DNA of 64,000 nucleotides from the NCBI RefSeq assembly GCF_032362555.1, contig NC_083526.1:4050001-4114000 (forward strand), in the 5' to 3' direction. The stretch's first letter is position 1; every line of letters starts with the position of its first letter. The translations under genes were made by a program, and so were the position numbers. Shown piece by piece: positions 46,445 to 57,989 of this stretch. A model generated the notes under the pieces. It saw only the letters and a program-made list of their open reading frames with translations, was not told the origin of the DNA and searched no databases. Source of the stretch: Amyelois transitella. Lineage: Eukaryota; Arthropoda; Insecta; Lepidoptera; Pyralidae.

Positions 46445-49400
46445 ATGCAGAACGGAGAGAGTACATTGGCGGCCGGGGAAACCAGTAAGTTTCACATTTT
46501 GTTGTCAGATTATTGGAATAACAATCATTGTTCCGCTGTTTTCTTGCAATTAATAAGAAAATACCGCTTCGATAGCCTTAGGAAATGCGAATAATTAACA
46601 AATTTGATAGATTCCAGCATGTATATGCGAATACCCACATCTTGAAATATCGATGTGTACTATAAATGCTATTGTTATACCTATAGTAGATGATGAATTT
46701 AATTGCAGTTTTAATTTCACTTGCATTTGTTGAAATAGTTTATCGTGCATATGTTAACGATTTCGTCTACTTTTGATCAATGATACTGTGGGTAGAATAA
46801 TTGGAGTGTGAACGTGAGTCACATTCCAGTGTGCAGCCCACTACTTTCCGTAAAAATGATTTAGGTAGGTAAATAAGCGATGCAATGCATTGCATTTGCG
46901 CGACCGATTTATTAATCGTAATGCGTAAAAAATACAGCATGAAATATTGAAGTCGCGACGATTTTTGCGTTTGATTTTTTTTCTACCTTCACATTACAAA
47001 AATGTCAATGGCTAAGGTCATTATATTTTCATTTGTTCTGAATCATCACAGTGAAGGCTATGCCGTACAAGCAGAGATATTAGCTCATCAGAAAAGTTAC
47101 CTGTTGCATAGATAACTGTCTGTTAGTCTGTATTTACACGCATATAATTATGTAGAGTAGACAGAGCCAACAGTCTTTAAAGACTTAAAGGCCAAGTCTA
47201 GCTGTATGGTTAATATATATTTTTTAATAAAGGCTGATATTTTTTTATTCAATTGTAATAGGTCAATAATTATGTATCTAACCTAATGGGCTTATCAAGT
47301 AGGTAGGTAGGTACATAAATATGTACCTACCTACTTGATAAGCCCACCAAACAATATCTGGAGGAAATCCTCCAGATATTGTTTGGTGGATACAATTTCT
47401 GAGATAATGAACGAAAAATCAAAGTTATCAAATATTATATCAAAGTTATTAAAATTGTATATTACCCAAGTTTTTATACATACATATAATTATGTCTTAA
47501 TCCCTAAAATGGTAGACAGAGCCAACAATTTCAAAGACTGAAATGTCTTATTCAGCTAGGTATACTAGCTCATTATTATTATTTATATTGTCCAGTGTTT
47601 AAATCTCAATTCTATTAATAAGTCAAACAGCTGAATGTGGCCTGTCAGTCATTTCAAGACAGATGGCTCTGTCTACCCCACAAAGGATATAGCTATGTAT
47701 ACCTACTAGCTCATTGCCTAAAAGATGTTTATTTCCAAGTTTTAAATTTATTTGAAACTAGAGGCCGCTCGCGTCTTCGTCCGCATGGAAACCCTATCAA
47801 TTCCGCGGGAACTCTGGGATAAAAAGTACCCTGTATGTAATTCTGGGTCTAGCTACCAACATACCAAATTTCATAGTAATCGGTTCAGTAGTTTTTGCGT
47901 GAAAGAGTAACAAACATCCACACTGACATCCTGACATACTAACAAACTTTCGCATTTATAATATTAGTAGAATGTTAATGTGGATCCATAAAATATACAA
48001 ATTTTAATTGTACCTTTATTGCACTTGATAAAAAATTCCTTTGTTAAATCTAAACATTGAACAGCTATTGTATAACTTTTAAGTGAACAAGTGTTCAAAT
48101 ACCTACTTTATTAATGTCGTCATTTGGTTCCTCAAAAATACGATCAACAAGATTAAATTGTCTTGAATATTTCTGTGCTAGAATACTAATACTTTTTGAT
48201 TCTCAACAAACACAAACATTTGTTTGTTTGTTGAGAATATTCCTCTCTAAGCATTCACTGATTTAGTAAATATTAGCTAAATAGCTAAGCAAATGAATTT
48301 ACAGATAATGAAATTATATGATTGTTCATTGCTAGAAGAATAAATAGTTATAGTGGAAATCACACTGTGCTAAATTTAATTCACAATATCAACTCTTCAG
48401 TACCTATATGTGGGGCTATTTATTATATAGAGATCAATGACCTTACAACCTAGTAGATATTGAAATGAGTACAAATACCTTCAGATCTATGAAAAGAATG
48501 CTCAGTGAAATAAAATGGTTGGTTTCTTTTTTCAAATATTTTCGTAATATTCCTGCAGATTGGGTTACATTGCTATCTTGTGATGTGACATAGTAAATAC
48601 TGATAAACATGTTTATTTTGTTTTTTTTTGGGTAGTGCATATAATTTCCCTATTTGAAAACAATTAAGTAATATGTATCTTATCATTTAATTTTTATCAG
48701 CCACAAGTTCAATTGTATCTATGTAGATAACACAGGAAAGTTATAAAAATAATTGTAAAATAATGAAAGGACAGAATTCAGACTTACAGTACAGCCTGTT
48801 TATTTTAACAAAATTTTTACATATGGTGTTGTGTATACTATATAGTGTCTTGTGGTTTCTGGCACTTTTGAATAGACCATTCTATACACATTTTCCCATA
48901 GATGCTGTAAAAGGCTACTAAGGGAAATTCGAATAAACTTGGTATTCTTTTAGGCGATGGGCTAGGAGCAACATGGCACTATTTATATCTCAATTTCATC
49001 ATTAGGCCAAACAGCTGAACATAAATGTTCAGTCTTTTCTAAACTGTTCTCTCTGTTTACTCCGCTACGAATATAGGCGTGATTATATCTATGTGTATAT
49101 CAACTTGATTCACATGTTAACAATTGGGGACTTAAATTTAAGTTAAAATTAACTTATTAACTTCATTACTTAATACATATAGACAGGGTATGTATTAACA
49201 AATGCGTTTTGTTTTACACTTGATGAAGAATATTTTAGTAGTAAAAAAGGTAGCTACCTTGTCTGTACAATTGTAGCACCCAAACAAAGTGTGATTTTGA
49301 TGATGATTGTTTTCTCAAAGGGCCTTTTTTGTTTTAGGCAATTGTTAGGTATTATTGATGATCTTCTCAAGTATGTGTGGGCAGAAATAAAATCAGTAAA

Positions 49401-52400
49401 CTGAACATGCTTTAGTTGTTTAGGTAAATGTTATAAGTTTAACGGTTTAAATTTAGTTTATTCCACTTTCGTCAACTGGTTGTTCAAATTTAAATTAAAT
49501 GAAAATTAAAATAATGTCATATTAAATGTTCTTGTCAAAATTTATTTTTTATCGAAATATTCGTCAACGGTATAAAACGATTTTTCGATAAGCCATAGTT
49601 TAAATTTAGTTTTAAAGGCATTCAATTTGTAAATTATATAGGTTTAGTTGAGAAAATCCAAACTTTGAATTGTGTGTATCTGTGTTCTTATTATTCTACT
49701 ATTGTTCTATATTATAGGTGTACACAAGTGTTGAATTTCAACGTACACTAGGTACATCACCTTGAGCAACGAAGCGAAACTGGTTGTACATAACAAACTT
49801 GAATGTACAATTATAAATTGATCTATTATCAATTTTTGCACTTTTATGATAAGGCGGTAATCGAGAATTTTTATAAAAAAAGCACGCCTTTTTCCCGGAG
49901 GAGTTTTCTTTTCCTACCAAAGACTACTTACTTACACTTTCCAATCTTCCGGACAATTTGTAATGTGTATTAATGTTTTTAATATGAAGATCAAGCTTCC
50001 TATACGCCACAATTTTTTTTATGAAACTTATACAACATTTTTATTTATTTATTGTTCTGCCAGAAATGTTGAAATTGAGGACCGTGCTGTGAAGGGAGGT
50101 GTTGCCTAGACTAATATAATTTGTTCTATGCAGTATGTTATGTTACAATTCCTTCAACATTTCTGAGCAGATTGTAAATATCACTTTTAGCCGAATGGGC
50201 TAGACACCTATCTCTAAATCTCGCATCGAATACTAGATGTCTGATATGTATGTATATGGAATGTTTCTTCAACATGTCCAGCCAAGAAGCAGGTGCCGGA
50301 GGAGATAACGAAGCAATCCTTTCGCCACAAAGTATGGCGGCACCTTGAGAGCAACAGCCTGGCCTTGTTCCCCAGGCCCGTGTACAACAGGATCCCGAAC
50401 TTCAAGGGAGCCAACGAGGCGGCAGCCAAGCTAGCTGAATTGGACGTCTTCAAGAACGCCACCACGATCAAAGTGAACCCTGATAAGCCGCAGGAGCCTG
50501 TGAGGTATTTTTGTTTTTTATTAATACACTAGCTTCCGACCGCGACTCCGTCCGCGCGGATGTCGGTCTTCGCGTGGATGGTTTATTTCTCCATTTTGAG
50601 TAACTCGGAAAATGACATCTTATTACGGCGCTGAATCCACTGCGGGTAACGCAACGTGTGTTCGCGGTTCTACAGAACAACGTCTATGGATAAAACTGAA
50701 AAATTAAGATTTTTTTTTTCTTTCTTGTGGGAATTGTTTAAGTAGGTTAGTTTTTTTACACAACAAAATACAAATTTTGTGTTTCTATAATATTACCAGC
50801 TTTTGCCCGCGGCTTCGCTGACGTACGTCATTCATTGGAACCGTTTACGTTTTCCGCGATAAAATGTTAATTAACATGTCCTTCTTAATACTTCTATTTT
50901 TGTGCGATATTTCATGGAGATTGGTCGAAAGTAGAAAGAGTGATGAAAAAACAAATTCACTTCACATTTATAGTATAGTTTCAAAGTTAATTCTAAAATT
51001 GAGTCTTAGTGTGAATTCGATACAGTGCTGGTATGTTTAAGTTATGCAAGCGGCCAATATCTTGGGTAATGCGTTCCGCATATATCGTTTTATAACTATA
51101 GTTATGTAAAATCCAACAATTACTCTCTAGAAGTGTGATTAGAAGCTAGTAAATTGTCATTTTTCATTTTAGAGATATTTAATCCATGCTTGTTTAGATT
51201 GAGAGAGGCTTTAATCATTAGGGATTCCCCGGATTTGACCTAAATTTAGGGGTGTCATAGCGGCCGCACTTTTAGCGGATAAGTCATGAAATGAAGGGAA
51301 GAAACTCTAAAAAAGTGCCCACTCCAATTTTTATTAACAGATTGATCTAGGTCTAGTTAGTGTGGCGATAGTCTGAACATACATGTATATAATCACATCT
51401 TTATCCCTTACGGGGTAGACAGAGCCGACAGTCTCGCCAAGACTGAGGTGCCAGGTTCAGCTGTATGGCTTAATGATGGAGTTGAGATTCAATGGGTCAA
51501 GTTGCTAGCCAATCGCGCCTAATAGAAGAAACCAAGTTTATTAGACTAAACCTAAAACTAAACTAAACTAGGTTCCCCAGGCATAACACCTAGCCTGGCG
51601 AAAGATCTTCATCTTAGTTGCATTTTACAAAATTCATGGAGAAGAAATGGAATGGTCCTATTCTCAAGTCCTATGCCGGGAACCACACGGCACTAGTCTG
51701 AACAATGAAATACTTTTTTTTTTGTACAATTATAAATATCTTTTTTACAGTCTACCCCCACCCTAATAGTCTAGACAGGTGCTAACTTCAGATTCAAAAT
51801 CTGCTTTTCCCCTTCTGTTCTGAAGTTTTCGTTTGGCGTTGGTTATTTAAGCGTTGGCAGCCCTATTATATCTGGGTATTATACATATAATATCCTGTTG
51901 AATTCCTAGTGCGATAAAATGTGAGATGATACAAATGTAGAAGTGCACAACATTGTTTATGTAATCGATAACCTGGAGTCAATGTAACTTGATTACAATT
52001 GCAAGGTTGGAGAACTTCTTACTTATTTTTAAATCTGGAACAACTTAAGTCGAGCTGATGACTCTTATAACAATCCTCCTGATGTCCCGGTTGTATTTGA
52101 AAAGGAGAAAGATCAAGTTTATCAGTTAATTTGACATTTTGACTTTTTTATTTTTGTGTTTTAAGACTGTCATGTTTTAGTAACTAGAATACGCACGCGT
52201 AAATTGATGAACATTAATTCCCTCTCCAGCGGGAATTTCGAGAAATCCTCTTATTGAACCCCTCAACAATATAAGGAGCCTATATACCTACCTTCTAAAT
52301 TTAAAATAACTAGAGTCATAGTTCTGGGCCTTTAGGCGCGAATGGTCCAATTTAGAGGAAACTAATTGCCATCAGTCCAATGCACGATTGGACTAAAAAT

Positions 52401-55400
52401 GACCTTAACTCGCTCACTGCGTCAGTCCACTGACTGCGGCAGCGAGCTCCTCTTAATACTAAGATAATAAAATAAGCTGTATGAATAAACTACATTCTTG
52501 CAGAGTGCTGTGCTTAGAACAGAAGAAGACACTGTATGTGCCAGTGCCTCGGCTTCAGAACGGGTTCCTGAACCGTCTTGAGTTACCCGAAGAGGAGAAT
52601 GGACAGGCAGCCATCAAGCAGGCCGTCTCCAGGAAAGGAATGGAGACATTTGGGAAACCAATTGGTAAATATGCGTACCTACACTTGAGTGTCTACGCTA
52701 AAAAATCTCGGTGATTTCCGCGGGAATTCCGGGAAATACATTCCCAGTCCATGTTTATGGTCCACACAACACTTTGGTGTTGCGAGCTTGATTCACTGAT
52801 TTTGAAATTTTGTGTTTTGACACAAAATGTCAAATCTCTAGAATCAGTTAATCAAGCTCGCGAATGTCATTTGGTTTTAAATTCCTTTGTACTACGTATA
52901 TTTGTGCAATTAAGTTTTGAACACCATACGCATTGTATTAGAGGATGGAGGATTTTACCTTTGACTACCCAAAGGTTGGCTGGAAGAGATTGCTTAGCGA
53001 TAAGTCCGCCTTTGCTCAACATGTTCATAATGTATGTTTCTACTACGTATGTATTTTTTATGGGCAATAAAGATAATTTGTATTGTATTGTATTGTAAAT
53101 ATTTTTAAAATTAATGAATAACTGAAATTAATTATTGTTACATTAGACCACAGTAAAACGTAGTAGTTTTGTAATCGTAATTAAATTAATTTCCAGGTAT
53201 TGAAGAGTCAGTCTCACTCGATTTGGTCGTGATGGGCTCTGTTGCCGTCTCCAAAGAGGGGTATCGCATCGGCAAAGGAAGAGGTACATCCTTTTAATAC
53301 AGCATTACACAGAGTGATTAAATCAACGAATTAATAAAACAAAATAAAAAAAAATTACAGTCTTAATAAACTTATAAGGCAATGTATAAAAACATAAGTA
53401 TAAAGCATTATGTAGGCAAAAAAGTATTTTTTGTGTATCCCTTCAGTAAAGAGGCATAATTTCATTAAATTAAAGATAATTTGTTTGCAAGTTCATCGAT
53501 GAAGATTATGAAGTGACAAAGTAAAAAAGCTTTAAAATTCTTTTTTACAGGCTACGGCGACTTGGAGTTCGGTCTGATGATGCACATGAAGGCTATAAAG
53601 CCCAACACCATAGTGGTGACCACCGTTCATGATTGTCAGGTAACTAAAAGTAGTTTATTAGCAGTATTGATATTTTGAAATGAACAAGACAAAGTGTTTC
53701 TATTTTTTTTTGCTCATTTGAAGATAATGGTAATATCACCTTAAAAATATATCTACTGTTGCATTATTAGTTTATATTTCCTAAACACGAATATATTACT
53801 ATTTTTCTAACCGTGTAAATTTCTGTGCAATACAGATATTACCAAACTACAATTTAACTGATTGCATTTTCTTAGTACTTTTTTTTTAATTTAAAGTAGT
53901 AGCCTATTTCTAAACTAAATATTGTATTATCCTTCCTTAGGTATTTGACACGCTGCCTGCTGAGCTGTTTGGCCCGCACGATGTCCCTATCGACATCATC
54001 GTCACGCCAACCGAGGTATATGTCAAAACTTTTTAAACTTTTTTTTTCTTTTTGTGCAATAAAGTGTTTATCTATATATCGATCTTATTACTATTTGTTT
54101 GTACCTATTTTTTATTACAATGGCACAACCTTCTTTGTAATATATACTAGACACTGGCAGTAAGTTTATATAAAACAATTTTCGCTTGCTTTAGTCTATT
54201 GAGAATGTTCTTACCCAACTTCAGAAAAGAAAGAGGTTTTCAATGCGACCGTATTTTATCTGATTTACTAATAGGTTTTTGAATTCTCTTACACAGGCCT
54301 GGAGTAGGAGTCATTAAATTATTAAGAAATGAGGATATATAATTGTATTTTTAGTATGTCTAAATCGAAATTATTTCAGGTGATTGAAACCCAGCGCATG
54401 AGTCAGCGTCCGGTGGGCATTTTGTGGCATCTGCTGTCCAACCGCCGGCTGCAGCTCATGCCTGTGCTGGGTCAGCTGAGGGACATCGAGATGCTGTGAG
54501 TGTTATTTGTTCACTACAGAACGCCCGCAGGCAGGTCCATCCGTGTTAAACTAAAAATTCCTTGTTACTTCTGTTCCCGCAGGAATTTCGAAAAAATCCT
54601 CTATAAATGCACCCCTAGAGTACATAAAGAACTAAAATGTCAAATTTCAAGTTTGTCAACCCAGCGGTTTGGGCTGTGTTTCAGTCAGTCCCGTAAGAGA
54701 TTTGTATACCTATAAAGATTTATCTCTTGACTAATTTTGCTATCAGGATTCTTCTGTCTGGGTCGACTCGGGTCTGACCTCCCTGACCCTGGCGAGAAAC
54801 TTAAGACCTAATTCAGCTTGGATCTTATAATATTCATTTCTTATTATTCAATCTTAACATCTGTTATGTCAATATTTTGATTGATTAGTATGCCATACGC
54901 CATTAAGTCCTCTGTATTGTCCTTTATTTGTTACCTAAAATTTTATTGATATATTTACCTATGCGATAAATAATTTGGTAATGATATTGTACAGTGCCGG
55001 GCGTTCCTGCGTGCTGAAGGAAGTGGACACGGACGTGGAGGACCGCGGCACCACGCGCCCGCGCAAGCTGCGCCGCCGCACGCGGTCTCACAAGAGCCAT
55101 AGCGAAGGGGAGGTGAGAAACTTATAAATATCTTTAATATTTTGTTCAATAACTAGCTGTCCCGGTTAACGTTGTTTTGCATTTTGTGTCTATGAAAAAT
55201 AGATGGCCGATTCTCAGACCTACTCAGTATGCTTACAAAATTCATGATAATCGGTTAAGCCGTTTCGGAGCAGTACGGGAACGAACATTGTGACACGAGA
55301 ATTTTATCTATAAGAAGTTGTAGCGAGAGCGATACTTCGGGCTTGACTACCACAAAGGGGAAGATCTTCCGCCAGGCTGGTTTTTGCCTGGCCAACCGCG

Positions 55401-57942
55401 CGATAGACTATGTTGAAAAAATTATTTATATAGAAGAAATCATCGCGAACACACTGTCTGGCCACATGCTGTCATAATTTCACCTATAGATGTTGCGTTT
55501 AAGCCTTTATTTTTACCCAGTGATTTACATTTGTACCGACAGGGCAATATATTATAGGTACGTTAATACACTTGTTTATATATACATTTGTTCCGCAGGG
55601 CAACACGACGGAAGGCGACGACGCGAAGTCGGGCAAGCCGCGGCGCGCCAGCCGCCGCCGCAACAGCCACAAGGCCGCCGCCAACACCGCCGCCGCCAGG
55701 GACGACGGCAAGCGGGACGAGCGACACAGGAGGCCCAAGCGGCCCAAGCCTGTCATCGACTTCTCCGTCAAGGTTATATATCATTCTTCTTCGATATCGC
55801 CCGAAGTTAAAGAGGCTGAGTCCAAATAACGAGACATGTCAGCAAACACATGTTTATACATACAACTACGTTTTTATGACTTACGGAGTAAGTAGAGCCA
55901 ACGATCTCGTAAAGCCACAACTTTGCCAAAGAGATCAAACTGGCCCAAACCCGCCATCGACTGTTCTGCAAAATCTGATATTTCCATACATATTTAAAAT
56001 CTTGTCTTTTTTTCCTTACGGAGTAGACGTTAGGAGAGAAAGCCCTACCTTGATCAAGTCCCAGCTCAAGGTCAGGTCAGGAGTACCCTAAACTGGCGAG
56101 CTTACGTTTATTTATTTAACTAATCTTTGAGTGGAAACGCCTAGACGAATATATCTTGATCAAATTGTCTCCAATTTGGCAAAAAGTCATGAGTTCCCGA
56201 AACAGACAAGCTTGCATGAAGAATAGAATGTGGATGAAGCTAAAGAAGTATGCTGGGATTGTGGCAAGTGAAAGGATGTAATCCCTGTCCACCCTTCCAG
56301 GAAAAAAGCGTGATAACAAACGCAATAAACTTAATTACAATATTTGGCTATTAAAATGGGATTTTTGTAGGCGGCGGGCCAGCGACCTGTCACTATTTTA
56401 ATCTCAATTATATCATTGAGCCACACAGCTGAACCCCGTATGTATGTTTACGCTAAGACTTTTTCTATCAATCAATTTGATTAATACTTACCTGTATGTA
56501 TTCCGTTTGTCCAACAGATATCCAACATTGGCCCGAACACCCGAGTTCGCGACCTGAAGCAAGCGTTGTCTGAACGCGGAGTGAAACCTCAAGTGATGGT
56601 GTGGAAGGGCTTCCGGGGATTCTGCTACCTGCACTTCTTCAAGCCTGGCCCGCAGAAGGTGAGGATAGTTTGATATGAGTAGATCAGTAATCAGAAGAAA
56701 AAAAAACAAAGTTCATGTTTAAAATAATCGGCCTCTGTGGCGCAGCGGTAGTACGCTTGTCTGTGACACCGGAGGTCCCGGGTTCGAATCCCGGCCAGGG
56801 CATGATGAGAAAAGAACTTTTTCTGATTGCCCTGGGTCTTGGATGTTTATCTATATAAGTATTTATTATAAAATATAGTATCGTTGAGTTAGTATCTCGT
56901 AACACAAGTTTCGAACTTACTTCGAGGCTAACTCAATCAGTGTAATTTGTCCCATATATATTTATATATATTTATATTTATTTATTTATAATAATCAAAT
57001 TGTTGTGAAACAGACATGAAAGTTTCAACTTCAATAACAAACACGCTTTTGACATTAATCTTATAATTTAAATTTTCTAACGTTGTGTGCATGATTACAA
57101 GACGTTAATTTTGTGAAAATGTAAACGTTTGCATATAGCATTCAGATCAATTTGCAAATTGATAATTTTTCACCTTTTTTAAGGTTCCGTTCTTCAAAAG
57201 GGAAAAAACGAACCCCATAAAGGATCGATTGTTTAAGTGAACGCGATTAAAATATACAACTATTTATTTCGAAAATTTAGTAAAATTTTGTGATTGCATA
57301 TGGGTTTTTTGCATTAGTGATAGGCTAATAAACTTGGGAGTTTTCTTTTGGGCGATGGGCTAGCAACCTGTCACGATTTAAATTTCAATTATTATATTAA
57401 TTAATATATTAATTATAAACTAAACTTGTTTGTTAATTTACCTTTAAATGTATTTATACTGCATCTTGCACGCAACGACATACCTACATTTGTATATTCT
57501 AAGCCTAGATTCTAAGTTCTCATGTAAGTGAATATTTTTCTTATGAGAATAAAGATTTCTTAACCCGAATTACACCATTAGGCCGTACAGATAAACAGTC
57601 GTGCCGTACATAGAGGTGAGGATGCAACCGGGACTAAAGCCAGGAGTCAGAGTGTATATATGTATGTTTATAAATCCAGGGCGAGGGCGACGCGGCGGCG
57701 GGCGCGGCCAGCATGGCGGGCGTGCTGGCGGCGCTGGCCGCCATGTCGCTGGGCGGCGCCGACGACGACAAGCCGCGCCTGCTCACCGTGGAGCCCGCGC
57801 CGCCGCGGAACGCCGAGGTGAGCTAGCACGCACGGTCACGTTACGACTTACACAATAAAAGATCCAAGTGGGCTCTCCAAATTATCTATCTCTCTCTCTT
57901 TCTATCTCTCTCTCTCTCTCTCTCTTTCTATCTCTCTCTCTT

Positions 57943-57989
<47 letters not shown>

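Larger units (their letters stand above)
46485..50281 (+). other. MTHFSD intron 1
   Basis: It has no coding exon that I can see. It contains the paired fold-backs at 47288-47389, a family E copy at 47757-47975, a fold-back at 48199-48238 and a degenerate family B copy at 48848-49087. Confidence 0.6.

Noticed and set aside
52751-53098. 115-aa open frame
   Set aside because: It spans the hairpin at 52782 and the LINE 3' tail, within an MTHFSD intron. No reverse transcriptase motif is present.
55490-56091. Several overlapping long open frames on both strands
   Set aside because: They result from the GC-rich MTHFSD exon 9. Only the 55599-55772 frame has proper splice sites and continues the MTHFSD phase.
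56730-56802. Possible true tRNA gene
   Set aside because: The tRNA-like head is followed by the same body as the other family A copies and lacks a proper acceptor stem partner. It is a SINE head. The same applies at 1101-1172, 28031 and 44550.
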